NCBI GenBank assembly: GCA_943371025.1
Contig: CALRTC020000001.1
Span: 248,001 to 312,000 of the forward strand
DNA length: 64,000 nt
Reading direction: 5' to 3'
Source of the DNA: Niveispirillum sp943371025
GTDB lineage: Bacteria; Pseudomonadota; Alphaproteobacteria; Azospirillales; Azospirillaceae
Made by a program: the position numbers and the translations under genes. Positions 17,476-27,021 of the stretch are shown here, one piece after another; within the stretch, counting starts at the first letter, position 1, and every line of letters begins with the position of its first letter. A model generated the notes under the pieces. It saw nothing but the letters and a program-made list of their open reading frames with translations. It was not told where the DNA came from and did no database searches.

Positions 17476-19749
17476 TCACTTCGCCTTGGCAGCGGTAAAG
17501 CTGGCGCCCTTCAGCGTCACCTCCGCCGTCACCGGCAAGTCGGCGGCGGATGAGCCCAGCCAGACCTTGTAGGTGCCGGGCTTGACCACCCACTGGTTCT
17601 TTTCCACGTCGAACGTGGCCAGCAGGCGGGCGTCGACATTGCTGGAGAAGCGGCTGCTGGCACCCGGCGCCAGTTCCAGCTTCTGGAACCCGACCAGACG
17701 CTTGGGCGCTTCCCAGCCACCGGCGGCCGGGCCGACATAAAGCTGCGGCACGGCCTTGCCGGCGCGCTTGCCCTTGTTGGTGACGCTGCCCGACAGGGTC
17801 AGTGTGCCGTCGGTCGCCACTTCCGCCTTCAGATCGGCATAGGCGAAGCTGGTGTAGGACAGGCCATGCCCGAACGGGAACAGCGGCTTCAGGCCCTTCT
17901 TGTCGAACCATTTATAGCCGACGGCGGCCCCTTCTTTATAGGCGACGTCGAAGGGCGTGTTCTCGGCCAAGCCCTCGCCATCCAGCTTGGGACGCGGCAA
18001 CTGTTCCAGGCTGGCCGGGAAGGTGACGGGCAGGCGGCCGCTGGCATCCACTTCACCGAACAGCACGCGGGCAATGGCTTCGCCACCGGCAGTGCCGGGA
18101 TACCAGGCTTCCAGCACCGACCCGACCTGATCCAGCCAGGGCATGAAGACGGGGCCACCCGATTGCAGCACGACCACCGTGCGCGGATTGGCCTTGGCCA
18201 CGGCGGCGATCAGCGCATCCTGATCGTCCGGCAGGGTCAGCGGGAAATCCAGCGCCTCGCCCGTCCACTGGTTGGCGAACACGACAACGATATCGCTGTC
18301 GGCGGCCAGCTTGGCGGCGGCCGCCGGGTCGGTGCCGGCGTCAAAGCGGACGCTGGCCTGACCGGCGCGGGCCTTGATGGCGTCCAACGGCGGGTTGGCG
18401 TGATAGACGATGGGACCGGGGAAGCCCTTGGGGCCCAGGCCCGGTACGGGATTGCCGCCCCGGCCGAACACGGTTGACGACCCGCCGCCGGCCAGCACGC
18501 CCTTGTCAGCATGGCCGCCGATGATTGCGATGCGCTTGGCACCGGCCATCAGCGGCAGCAGGTCGCCCTTGTTCTTCAACAGGACGATGCCTTCTTCTGC
18601 GTCGGCGCGGGTGATCTTGGCGTGGGCGGCATAGTCGATCTTCTGATCTTCGACGCTGACCGGATTGTCGACGACGCCATGGGCGAACAGGCTGCGCAGA
18701 ATGCGGCGGACCATGTCATCCAGGCGCGCCTGGGAGATGGACCCGTCGGCCAGCGCCTTGCCCAGCAGTTCGGGCCCGAAGAACTTCTCCTTGTCGAAGA
18801 CATAGCCCGATTCCTGGTCCAGACCGGCATTGGCCGACTTGGCCGTGGAATGCACGGCACCCCAGTCCGACATGACAAAGCCCGGATAGGCCCAGTCGCC
18901 CTTCAGCACCTTGTTCAGCAGGAACTCGCTCTCGCAGGCATAGACGCTGTTATAGCGGTTATAGGCGCACATGACGGAGCCGGGCTGGCTCTGTTCCAGG
19001 GCGATTTCAAAGGCCAGCAGGTCCGACATGCGGGCCGACGCCTCGTCAATATTGGCCGACAGGACGAATCGGCCCGTTTCCTGTGCATTCAAGGCGTAAT
19101 GCTTGATGGTGGAAACGATGTTGGCCGACTGGATACCGTTGATCTGCGCGGCCACGATGGTGCCGGCCAGCAGCGGATCCTCGCCCGAATATTCGAAATT
19201 GCGGCCGTTACGCGGCTCGCGCATCAGGTTGACGCCGCCAGCCAGCATGACATTGAAGCCGGAAAGCCGCGCCTCCTGCCCGATCATGGCGCCACCCTGG
19301 CGGGCTAGTTCCGGGTTCCAGGTCGCCGCCGTGGCGATGGAGGCGGGAAGCGACGTGCGCTCCCGCATTGGTTCGGCCGAATCCCGCTGCGTGGCGACGC
19401 CCAGGCTGGCGTCCGTCTGCCACTGTGCCGGGATGCCCAGGCGGGCGATGCCGGGGATATAGCCGGCCGATCCCATCCGCGCCTCCTTGGGCGGATAGAA
19501 ATTACGGTCCTTGAAGGGGGAGCCGAAATAGCCGAAGACCAGAACCTTCTTTTCGTCCAGCGTCATGGCTTGGAGGGTCAGGTCAGCACGGGCGTCGGCG
19601 GACAGTTTGGCATCCATCCAGGGGCGGGCAGTGGGGGTGGCGGCTTGGGACGGCGTGTCAGCCGGGGCGGCCGTTGCGATGGAACCGGCCGACAGGGCCG
19701 TCGCCAGCATCAGGGTGGTGGCCAGGGTCCGGATCTTCTTCTTACGCAT
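17476..19749 (-). CDS. Glycoside hydrolase family 3 beta-glucosidase, exported
   Basis: 757 residues from the ATG at 19749, chosen because the signal peptide starts there (MRKKKIRTLATTLMLATALSAG, cut near IATAAP); an ATG at 19764 has no ribosome site. The GH3 N-domain contains VMSDWGAVHS, whose aspartate is the catalytic nucleophile. The C-domain (LLKNKGDLLPL, GGHADKGVLAGGGSS) and a terminal fibronectin-III-like domain follow. It should hydrolyse beta-glucosides in the periplasm. It is divergent from a large TonB receptor across a 680-base region with LacI-type operator candidates. The arrangement recalls the salicin (salCAB) genes reported in Azospirillum irakense, but that is inference. Confidence 0.92.
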   Translation of the reverse strand: MRKKKIRTLATTLMLATALSAGSIATAAPADTPSQAATPTARPWMDAKLSADARADLTLQAMTLDEKKVLVFGYFGSPFKDRNFYPPKEARMGSAGYIPGIARLGIPAQWQTDASLGVATQRDSAEPMRERTSLPASIATAATWNPELARQGGAMIGQEARLSGFNVMLAGGVNLMREPRNGRNFEYSGEDPLLAGTIVAAQINGIQSANIVSTIKHYALNAQETGRFVLSANIDEASARMSDLLAFEIALEQSQPGSVMCAYNRYNSVYACESEFLLNKVLKGDWAYPGFVMSDWGAVHSTAKSANAGLDQESGYVFDKEKFFGPELLGKALADGSISQARLDDMVRRILRSLFAHGVVDNPVSVEDQKIDYAAHAKITRADAEEGIVLLKNKGDLLPLMAGAKRIAIIGGHADKGVLAGGGSSTVFGRGGNPVPGLGPKGFPGPIVYHANPPLDAIKARAGQASVRFDAGTDPAAAAKLAADSDIVVVFANQWTGEALDFPLTLPDDQDALIAAVAKANPRTVVVLQSGGPVFMPWLDQVGSVLEAWYPGTAGGEAIARVLFGEVDASGRLPVTFPASLEQLPRPKLDGEGLAENTPFDVAYKEGAAVGYKWFDKKGLKPLFPFGHGLSYTSFAYADLKAEVATDGTLTLSGSVTNKGKRAGKAVPQLYVGPAAGGWEAPKRLVGFQKLELAPGASSRFSSNVDARLLATFDVEKNQWVVKPGTYKVWLGSSAADLPVTAEVTLKGASFTAAKAK

Positions 19750-19950
19750 TCCGTTCTCTTTCATACGCGTGGCACCACAGGCCGGGGTGTCGCCACCGGC
19801 CCGTTTCGACGATCGAGGGTCAGCCAGGGTATGGGTTCGGTCCTTGGCAAAAGGGCCGCCGTCCATCCTCCCCAACGCTCCGCCCGACATTGCTCGCGGG
19901 CGGTTGGAAACGTATCCTATCACCCTCAAGGGCGCTTGTCAGCCCAAACA

Positions 19951-19962
19951 GACAACGTTGTC
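19951..19962. promoter_or_regulatory. LacI-type operator candidate
   Basis: GACAACGTTGTC, a perfect 12-bp palindrome with a central CpG as in LacI/GalR-family operators. Its half AACGTTGTC recurs upstream of the lacI-family gene at 28164-28172. It is about 200 bases upstream of the GH3 start. Confidence 0.55.
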
Positions 19963-20176
19963 CGATTCTGTCCAGTCTGGTCTGACAATATCAGTCCGTC
20001 GGCGTGGCATCCTGGCAACAATACCGCCTTCCCGGACGGGAACCTGACAGCGCTGGTCAGGCCAAGCATTTGAAATCCTGACCTTTGGGCAAGCGCGTCA
20101 CGCAGTTGCGGAATTCATTTTGCTGCTGCACGCGATCAAGTCGCGCAATTCCGGGCAAGACAGAGATTGTTTGCGC

Positions 20177-20202
20177 TGTCATTCCGTATGACAACGATGA
20201 CA
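20177..20202. promoter_or_regulatory. Inverted repeat with extra half-site before the receptor promoter
   Basis: TGTCAT-N5-ATGACA (20177-20193), followed by another ATGACA at 20197-20202. It ends eight bases before the putative -35 box, a position from which a bound regulator could control the promoter. Confidence 0.4.
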
Positions 20203-20210
20203 TATAGCGC

Positions 20211-20238
20211 TTGACATCAACGGGCGCTTTCGTAAATT
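20211..20238 (+). promoter_or_regulatory. Sigma-70-like promoter of the TonB receptor
   Basis: TTGACA (20211-20216), a 16-base spacer, then TAAATT (20233-20238). It lies about 190 bases upstream of the receptor start, leaving a long untranslated leader. Confidence 0.45.
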
Positions 20239-20429
20239 CAGGCTTACAAGGATGGGAGCGTGTGAACAAGCACGCCGGTAATGGGTGGGGAAACAAAAGG
20301 GCGGCTTTCAACAGTCCTGCTGAAGACGTCAAAGCGGAAATCGGCCTGAAGGTGCCGGTCTCCGAATAATCCCGCGCATTCCGGCGCCAAGAAAATCACA
20401 CGTAAAGCTTTGCTTAGAGGGAGGATCTC

Positions 20430-23400
20430 TTGACAGGGATGCATTCAATGCTCGGTCGCGGCCTCGCCGTGGCCCTTCTGGCAGGGGTGTCGCCGTTTGC
20501 GGTGACGTCCACTGCCTTGGCCCAGGCGGCACCTGCTGCCAACAATGACCAGGTTCTGGACGAAATCATCGTCACCGGTGTGCGCGCATCGCAGCAGCGC
20601 TCGGTCGATGTGAAGCGCAACCAGTCCGCCATCGTCGACGCCATCTCGTCCGAAGATATCGGCAAGCTGCCGGACGTGACCATCGCCGACAGCCTGCAGC
20701 GCGTGCCGGGTATCCAGATCCGCCGCGACGCCGGTGAAGGCAGCACGGTCAACATCCGCGGTCTGGCCCAGGTCATCACCCTGCTGAACGGCGAACAATA
20801 TCTGTCGGCCGGCAATCTGGGTGAAGCCAAGCCCAACCTGACCGACGTGCCGGCGCAGCTGATGAACGCCGTGGTCGTCTACAAGACGACGGAAACGACG
20901 AATGCCCTGTCGGGCGTGTCCGGCACCATCGATCTGCGCACCCGCCGTCCGTCCGACATGCCCTATGGCTTCACCGTCACTGGTGGCGTTGAGGGGCAGA
21001 CGGGCAAGGACACCAAGGAAAAGGACTATGTCGCCAATGGTCTGGCCGCGTGGCGCGGCGACCGTGTCGGCGTGATCCTGTCGGCGGCCGGCAGCCAGGC
21101 CAACCTGGGCAACAATTACGCCGGCTATTCCAGCCTGTCGGGCAACAATGACTGGGGTGGCACCGCGTCCAAGCAGTTCGTTTCCCCGCATGGTTTCGAG
21201 AGCTTCCACCGCGAGGTGGAGCGTGACCGCCTGACCATCACCGGCGGGTTCGAGGCCGATCTGGGCGAAGGCTTCACCTTCCTGGCGGAAGGTTTCTATA
21301 CCAAGATGGACGAGTATAACCGCTCGGCCGGTATCAACATTTCCAACCGCTGGTCGGGTGACGCGTTCGGCGTCTGGACCAAGCCGACCTCCTCGGTCCC
21401 CGTGGCCGGCACCAACTGGGTCGCGGTCCAGGAATATGATATCGACGCCTGGTGGGTGAACTCCTTCTCCGTCAACCGCGTCAACACGTCGAAGTCCAAG
21501 AACTTCAACGCCGAACTGAAGTACGACAATGACGGTCCGCTGAAGGTGGAAGCCCGCGCCATGCGGTCCGATGCCGACCGTCTGTCGATGAACGGCCAGG
21601 CCCAGGGCGATCTGTCCAACTGGAAATACGCGCCCGGCCGTTTCACCCTGTTCCGCGATGCCAATGACCGTACGCGCGGCACCTTCTACCCGGCGTCGGT
21701 GGCAGCCCAGTTCCCGGCCTCGCGCTATACCAACAATATCGTTGGCAGCCTGGGTGGTCGCTATATCGACCCCAACCCGCTGGGTTATGGCCAGAATCCG
21801 CAGCTCCACTACAACATCTCGGGCGATCATCCCGTGTGGTCGGGCTTCGACAAGCAGATTTCCGGTGGCCTGGGTGCCGGGAAGACGCTGAAGGACTATA
21901 TGGCCAACCAGGACAGCTACGCCATCGGCGCCTTCTCCTCCGAAGGCAATAACGAGGCGTCGTCCGACCTTCAGGTCTATCGCCTGGACACCCATTACGA
22001 CTTTGAGGAGCCGCTGGGTGGCTTCCTGAAGAAGGTCGATGTCGGTATCCGCCGGTCCGACCGGTCGGTGTCGATCGAACAGTTCCACCTGTTCTCGAAC
22101 TTCTATGCCGGCAAGGGCGTGAACGACAAGGGTCTGCCCAACACGTCGGGCTGCTCGGCGCAGTGGAAGGCCATCGACGTCGTCATGAACCAGAACCAGT
22201 GCCAGGCGGGCGAGTTCGTGCCCGATCCGGTCACGGGCAAGCTGGTGTTCCAGGGCTATACGGTCAATGTCCCGACCAAGCTGTCGACCCACAATAATGT
22301 CATCTGGGTTGACAATATGGGCTCCATCACCTCCGGCATTCCGGGCTTCTGGGCCATTGATCCGCGTGATTTCGACGATCCGGAGGCCTTCCACAAGAAG
22401 GTGTTCGGCGGGGCCGACCGCGCCATCATCCCCGGTCAGTCCTACGATGTCGACATGTGGGAAGACAGCGCCTACATGAGCACGGCTTTCGAGCTGGGGC
22501 GTTTGTCTGGTACGGCTGGCGTGAAGATCATCCGCACCGAATTGCAGGTTCGCCAGAACATCACGGGTGAAACCCTGAATTATGGCGACACCAACATCGA
22601 TGCCGGTGATGTCACCACGCGCCGCAGCTACTATGATTACCTGCCGGCGGTGAATGCCAGCTACGACGTCACCGACGATCTGCGTTTGCGCTTCTCCTAC
22701 AGCAAGACCATGCAGCCGCTGGATCTTGCCAAGTATGGCGGCGCGTTGAAGATCAACACGGCCGATGATCCGGGTCTGGGTATTCGTACCGTGACCAGTG
22801 CGGAATCTTCGGGCAATCCCGAGCTGGATCCGTGGCGGGCGACCAATTGGGATGCGGCTGTCGAATATTATATCGGCAAGGCTTCCATGGTTAATCTGGC
22901 GGCGTTCCGCATGAACATCGACAGCTATGTCGTGACCCGCACCACCAATGACGGTCGTTTCCCCGATCAGGATGGTGTGATCCGCCGTACCGTGCCGGTG
23001 ACGCGCCCCATGCAGGGTGAAGGCGGCAAGGTCGAAGGTATCGAAGTTGGCACCAAGCTGTCCTTCAAGGATTTCCTGGACGACGAGAGCTTCTTCTCCA
23101 ACTTCGGTCTGGACACCAACTACACCTACTCGCCCAGCTCGCAGACGCTGCCGGGCACGGCAACGGGCGAGCCGGTGAAGGTGCCGTTCTTTGATAATTC
23201 CAAGCACCAGTATAATCTGGTCGCCTGGTATCAGGACGACAATTTCCAGGCCCGTGTTGCCTATAACTTCCGCAGCAAGCGCTTGCAGGACGTGTTCAAG
23301 AACCAGTTCCCCATCTTCCAGGACAACTCGGAATATGTGGACGTGAACCTGTCCTATAACGTCAACGAAAACATCTCGATCTATGCCAACGGCTCCAACG

Positions 23401-23513
23401 TTCTGGGAGAGATCGAGAATTACTACATCCAGTTCGATCCGAACGCGAAGCAGTACGCGTATCAGAACGAGTTCGAGACCCGTTACACGGTGGGCGTCCG
23501 CTTCAAGTGGTAA
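20430..23513 (+). CDS. Large TonB-dependent receptor (carbohydrate-type)
   Basis: 1,027 residues: signal peptide (to about residue 32, ALAQAAP), TonB box DEIIVTGVR, plug (DIGKLPDVTIADSLQRVPGIQIRRDAGEGS, split here as DIGKLPDV and LQRVPGIQI), and a barrel ending in VGVRFKW. The DIGKLPD/VPGIQI pattern is typical of the sugar-scavenging receptors of Caulobacter, Xanthomonas and Sphingomonas. A TTG start at 20430 has GGGAGGA five bases upstream; ATGs at 20439 and 20448 are alternatives with poorer spacing. With the divergent exported GH3 enzyme, the downstream halogenase homologues and a LacI regulator it forms a glycoside-uptake locus. The ligand is unknown. Confidence 0.92.
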   Translation: MTGMHSMLGRGLAVALLAGVSPFAVTSTALAQAAPAANNDQVLDEIIVTGVRASQQRSVDVKRNQSAIVDAISSEDIGKLPDVTIADSLQRVPGIQIRRDAGEGSTVNIRGLAQVITLLNGEQYLSAGNLGEAKPNLTDVPAQLMNAVVVYKTTETTNALSGVSGTIDLRTRRPSDMPYGFTVTGGVEGQTGKDTKEKDYVANGLAAWRGDRVGVILSAAGSQANLGNNYAGYSSLSGNNDWGGTASKQFVSPHGFESFHREVERDRLTITGGFEADLGEGFTFLAEGFYTKMDEYNRSAGINISNRWSGDAFGVWTKPTSSVPVAGTNWVAVQEYDIDAWWVNSFSVNRVNTSKSKNFNAELKYDNDGPLKVEARAMRSDADRLSMNGQAQGDLSNWKYAPGRFTLFRDANDRTRGTFYPASVAAQFPASRYTNNIVGSLGGRYIDPNPLGYGQNPQLHYNISGDHPVWSGFDKQISGGLGAGKTLKDYMANQDSYAIGAFSSEGNNEASSDLQVYRLDTHYDFEEPLGGFLKKVDVGIRRSDRSVSIEQFHLFSNFYAGKGVNDKGLPNTSGCSAQWKAIDVVMNQNQCQAGEFVPDPVTGKLVFQGYTVNVPTKLSTHNNVIWVDNMGSITSGIPGFWAIDPRDFDDPEAFHKKVFGGADRAIIPGQSYDVDMWEDSAYMSTAFELGRLSGTAGVKIIRTELQVRQNITGETLNYGDTNIDAGDVTTRRSYYDYLPAVNASYDVTDDLRLRFSYSKTMQPLDLAKYGGALKINTADDPGLGIRTVTSAESSGNPELDPWRATNWDAAVEYYIGKASMVNLAAFRMNIDSYVVTRTTNDGRFPDQDGVIRRTVPVTRPMQGEGGKVEGIEVGTKLSFKDFLDDESFFSNFGLDTNYTYSPSSQTLPGTATGEPVKVPFFDNSKHQYNLVAWYQDDNFQARVAYNFRSKRLQDVFKNQFPIFQDNSEYVDVNLSYNVNENISIYANGSNVLGEIENYYIQFDPNAKQYAYQNEFETRYTVGVRFKW

Positions 23514-23535
23514 GCCCGTCCTGACGGTATGAGGG

Positions 23536-23581
23536 GGCGCCCGTTTCGGACAGCACATCTGTCCGGGCGGGCGCCTTTTTT
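23536..23581 (+). terminator. Rho-independent terminator of the receptor gene
   Basis: Outer stem GGCGCCCG/CGGGCGCC and inner stem GGACAG/CTGTCC, followed by six T (23576-23581). It begins 22 bases after the receptor stop, so the downstream halogenase genes probably have their own promoter or depend on readthrough. Confidence 0.85.
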
Positions 23582-23684
23582 CGTGTTGATTGAGGGCTTG
23601 GCAGTTCGCAGTGCTGGCCTGTTCAGGGCCGGTCTGGTTTGTATGGACCCCGGTGCCGTTGCACTATCCTGGACCCCGGCCTTC

Positions 23685-23850
23685 GGCCGTAGGCGCTAAC
23701 TTAGCCCCTAGGAATAAGGTGCCTTCCCCGCGAAAGCGGGGATCCAGGGGCCACAAGCAACAACGCTTGGGTGCCCTTGGCCCCTGGACCCCCGCTTTCG
23801 CGGGGGAGGCAGGTATGGTGCGATGGGTTTAAGTTAGCGCCCATGGGCCG
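23685..23850. repeat. Palindromic MITE-like element
   Basis: About 165 bases that fold back on themselves. The ends are GGCGCTAACTTA (23692-23703) and TAAGTTAGCGCC (23830-23841), a perfect 12-bp inverted repeat flanked by CGGCC/GGCCG. Inside, 23726-23753 and 23778-23805 are inverted 28-mers with one mismatch, each containing the hairpin CCCCGCGAAAGCGGGG or a close variant. No coding capacity is seen. It fills most of the gap between receptor terminator and halogenase gene. Confidence 0.7.
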
Positions 23851-23945
23851 CAGCATGGATGACGGTGGTTAAATTTGTCGCCCTCGGACTGGTCTGCCAA
23901 GCGGTCATCATCAACACGGGCAATGATAAAATGCGGAGGATGGAC

Positions 23946-25487
23946 ATGTCGGCTGAGACACAGGGCAACCGCATCAACAGGCTGGTCATTGTTGGCGGCG
24001 GTACGGCCGGATGGATGACAGCGGCGTCGCTGGCCGACCATTTCCGGGGATCGGGTCTGTCCATCACCCTGGTCGAAAGCTCCACCATCGGGACGATCGG
24101 CGTGGGAGAGGCGACGATCCCCACCATCCGCCGCTTCTACCAATCCCTGGGCCTCAGCGATATCGATGTGCTGAAGGCCACCCACGGCACGGCCAAGCTG
24201 GGCATCCGCTTCGATGGCTGGGCCGGGCCGGGGACCAGTTTCCTGCACCCGTTCGGCGTCTATGGGCAGGATCTGCGCAATATACCCTTCCATCAATATT
24301 GGCTGCGGCTGAATGCGGCGGGCAAACCGACGGACCTGGGTGCTTACTCGCTGGCGGTGCAACTGGCCGAGGCCGGGCGATTTACCCTGCCATCGCCCAA
24401 CCCGCCCTCCACCCTGTCGGTCTTCGACTGGGCCCTGCATTTCGACGCCGGCCTGTTCGCGCAGTTGATGCGCAAGGTGGCGGAAGCGCGCGGTGTCACC
24501 CGCATCGATGCCCGCATCGAAAAGGTGCAGCAGCGGCCGGAGGATGGGCATATCACCGGCCTGCTGCTGGATAACGGGTCTGTTCTGGAAGGGGACCTGT
24601 TTGTCGATTGCTCGGGCTTCCACGGCCTGCTGATCGAAGGCGCGATGCAGGCGGGGTATGAGGATTGGAGCCAATGGCTGCTGGCCGACCGGGCGTTGGC
24701 GGCGCAGGGCCATGCGCTGACCCCACCGCCATCCTTTACGCGGGTGACGGCGCATACGGCCGGCTGGCGCTGGACCATTCCGCTGCAGCACCGCACGGGC
24801 CATGGCTATGTCTATTCCAGCCGCCATATCAGCGACGCGGAGGCGGAGACCGAATTGCTGGCCGCCGTGGGGACGGACCTGAAGATGGCGCCGCGGCGCA
24901 TCGCCTTCACGCCGGGCCGCCGCCGCCAGGCCTGGAAGGGCAATTGCGTTTCCATCGGCCTGTCATCGGGCTTCCTGGAGCCGCTGGAAAGCACCTCCAT
25001 CGCCCTGATAGAGACAGGCATCGACAAGCTGAAACAGCTATTCCCCGGCCGCGGCATCGATCCCGTGCTGGTCGATGAATATAATGACTGGAGCCGGCGG
25101 GAAATGGAGCGGGTGCGCGACTTCATCATCCTGCATTACTGGCTGAACCGGCGCGACGACACGGCCTTCTGGCGCGACTGCCGGGCCATCGACCTGCCCG
25201 ACAGCCTGCGGCACAAGGTGGACATGTGGCGTCGGCGCGGCCATTTCATCCGCTATCGCTGGGAAATGTTCCAGCCGGCCAGCTGGCTGGCCATCTATGC
25301 CGGTTTCGGCTTCCTGCCCGACAGCTATGATCCGGCGCTGGAGGGGTTCGATGTGGCGGGGCTGGACCGGGCGCTGGCCGGCATGCGCCAGGGGATTGCC
25401 CAGGCCGTGGGCGATTGCCCGACGCATCAGGAATTCATCAATCGGTTTGCGCGGGTGGACGCACCCGCCGACGCCAGGAAAATGTGA
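23946..25487 (+). CDS. Flavin-dependent tryptophan-halogenase-family protein 1
   Basis: 513 residues. The N-terminal GGGTAGW is the FAD-binding GxGxxG motif. WRWTIP near residue 277 matches the WxWxIP signature that keeps flavin halogenases from acting as monooxygenases. The catalytic lysine (AKLGIRF, equivalent to Lys79 of PrnA) and glutamate (EPLESTS) are present. The ATG at 23946 has GGAGGA five bases upstream. Known relatives beside TonB receptors (BrvH of Brevundimonas, Xcc halogenases of Xanthomonas) halogenate free indoles in vitro, but their natural substrates are unknown. A flavin reductase is needed and none is next to it. Confidence 0.88.
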   Translation: MSAETQGNRINRLVIVGGGTAGWMTAASLADHFRGSGLSITLVESSTIGTIGVGEATIPTIRRFYQSLGLSDIDVLKATHGTAKLGIRFDGWAGPGTSFLHPFGVYGQDLRNIPFHQYWLRLNAAGKPTDLGAYSLAVQLAEAGRFTLPSPNPPSTLSVFDWALHFDAGLFAQLMRKVAEARGVTRIDARIEKVQQRPEDGHITGLLLDNGSVLEGDLFVDCSGFHGLLIEGAMQAGYEDWSQWLLADRALAAQGHALTPPPSFTRVTAHTAGWRWTIPLQHRTGHGYVYSSRHISDAEAETELLAAVGTDLKMAPRRIAFTPGRRRQAWKGNCVSIGLSSGFLEPLESTSIALIETGIDKLKQLFPGRGIDPVLVDEYNDWSRREMERVRDFIILHYWLNRRDDTAFWRDCRAIDLPDSLRHKVDMWRRRGHFIRYRWEMFQPASWLAIYAGFGFLPDSYDPALEGFDVAGLDRALAGMRQGIAQAVGDCPTHQEFINRFARVDAPADARKM

Positions 25488-25503
25488 AGGGGAGGGTGCC
25501 TGA

Positions 25504-27021
25504 ATGAAGCCGTTGCAGAAGATCGTCATCGCCGGCGGCGGTACGGCCGGCTGGGTCACGGCGGCCATGCTGTCCTTCATGCTGAAGGGGACGGGGACGG
25601 AAGTGGAACTGGTGGAGTCCGAGGAGATCGGCACCATCGGCGTCGGCGAAAGCACGATCCCGCCCTTCATCGTGCTGCTGCGCAGCCTGGGCATCGACGA
25701 GCAGGATTTCATCAAATCCACCAGCGCCACCTTCAAGCTGGCCATCCGGTTCGAGGATTGGCTGACCAAGGGGCACCAGTACTATCACCCGTTCGGTGCC
25801 ATCGGCGGTCAGATCGATGTGCATGATTTCTATCAGTGCTGGCTGCGGGCCAAGGCGGCGGGGCATCCGTCAGAACTGATGGATTTCGCACCGGCCGCCC
25901 GCATGGCCGATCAGATGAAGTTCATGCTGCCCTTCAAGGCGCAGCGCAGCCTGATCGCGTCCGCTTCCTACGCGCTGCATGTGGATGCCAGGCGGGTGGC
26001 GCAATATCTGCGCCGCTATGCCGAAGAACGCGGCGTCACCCGCACGGAAGGCCGCATCACGCGCGTGCGCACCCGCCCTGATGGCGCCATTGCCGGGCTG
26101 GATCTGGCCAATGGCAAACAGGTGGATGGCGACTTCTTCATTGACTGCACGGGCTTCCGCGCCCTGCTGATCGGGCAGACGCTGGGTGTCGGTTATATCG
26201 GTTGGGGTGACGAGCTGTTGTGCGACCGGGCCATCGCGGTGCAGACGGAAAATACCGACGATGATGCCGACGTCCATCCCTACACCCTGAGTCAGGCGCA
26301 GGATTGCGGCTGGCGCTGGCGCATCCCGCTGCAGCACCGCGCTGGCAATGGCTATGTCTATTCCAGCCGCTTCCTGTCGGATGACGAGGCGGTGGCGACC
26401 CTGTTGCGCCAGGTGAAGGGACGGACCCTGACCGACCCCGCCATCATCCCGTTCAAGACCGGCATGCGGGCCCGCATGTGGGAAAAGAACTGCGTGGCGC
26501 TGGGGTTGGCCGCCGGCTTTGTCGAACCGCTGGAATCGACGGCCATCCATCTGGTCTATCGCGCCGTGGACCAGTTGCTGCGCTTCCTGCCTGATGCGGA
26601 TTGCGATCCATCCCTGGCCGCAGAATTCAACCGCTGCGTCGGTGGGGAATATGAGGAAGTGCGGGACTTCATCGTGCTGCATTACTGCACCACGCGGCGC
26701 GATGACACGCCCTTCTGGCGCGCGGCCCGCAACACGCCGGTGCCGGCCAGCCTGCGCGCCCGCATGGACCTGTTCAAATCGTCGGGCGTGCTGCGGCAGG
26801 TGGGGGCGGAGGAACTGTTCCGGGCCGTGTCCTGGCAGTCCGTCTATGAAGGCATGGGGGTACGCCCGGCACGGTACCGTCCGCTGGTCGATGGTCTGCC
26901 CCTGTCCGTCATCACGGAAACGCTGGAACGGTCAGTGCCGGTATTGCAGGCCCAGGTCGCGGGCCTGCCCAGCCATGCCCAGTTCCTGCGTGATCATTGC
27001 CGGGCCGAACGGGATTTCTGA
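25504..27021 (+). CDS. Flavin-dependent tryptophan-halogenase-family protein 2
   Basis: 505 residues, a paralogue of the preceding protein. It has GGGTAGW, FKLAIRF with the catalytic lysine, WRWRIP (WxWxIP) and EPLESTA, so all key halogenase residues are kept. It starts 17 bases after the first gene, behind an AAGGGGAGG ribosome site, clearly as an operon. Two adjacent paralogues suggest sequential action on one substrate or two related substrates. Its stop directly abuts the stop of the convergent LacI-family gene. Confidence 0.88.
   Translation: MKPLQKIVIAGGGTAGWVTAAMLSFMLKGTGTEVELVESEEIGTIGVGESTIPPFIVLLRSLGIDEQDFIKSTSATFKLAIRFEDWLTKGHQYYHPFGAIGGQIDVHDFYQCWLRAKAAGHPSELMDFAPAARMADQMKFMLPFKAQRSLIASASYALHVDARRVAQYLRRYAEERGVTRTEGRITRVRTRPDGAIAGLDLANGKQVDGDFFIDCTGFRALLIGQTLGVGYIGWGDELLCDRAIAVQTENTDDDADVHPYTLSQAQDCGWRWRIPLQHRAGNGYVYSSRFLSDDEAVATLLRQVKGRTLTDPAIIPFKTGMRARMWEKNCVALGLAAGFVEPLESTAIHLVYRAVDQLLRFLPDADCDPSLAAEFNRCVGGEYEEVRDFIVLHYCTTRRDDTPFWRAARNTPVPASLRARMDLFKSSGVLRQVGAEELFRAVSWQSVYEGMGVRPARYRPLVDGLPLSVITETLERSVPVLQAQVAGLPSHAQFLRDHCRAERDF

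Larger units (their letters stand above)
19750..20429. promoter_or_regulatory. Shared 680-bp control region between GH3 and receptor genes
   Basis: No gene is seen here. It holds a perfect palindrome (19951-19962) surrounded by repeated TTGTC/GACAA half-sites, an inverted repeat with an extra half-site (20177-20202), and a sigma-70-like promoter (20211-20238). This suggests joint regulation of the divergent genes. Confidence 0.55.

Noticed and set aside
20445..23558. A 1,037-codon open frame on the minus strand
   Set aside because: It exactly mirrors the TonB receptor gene. It is an effect of the codon bias in GC-rich DNA and has no family features.
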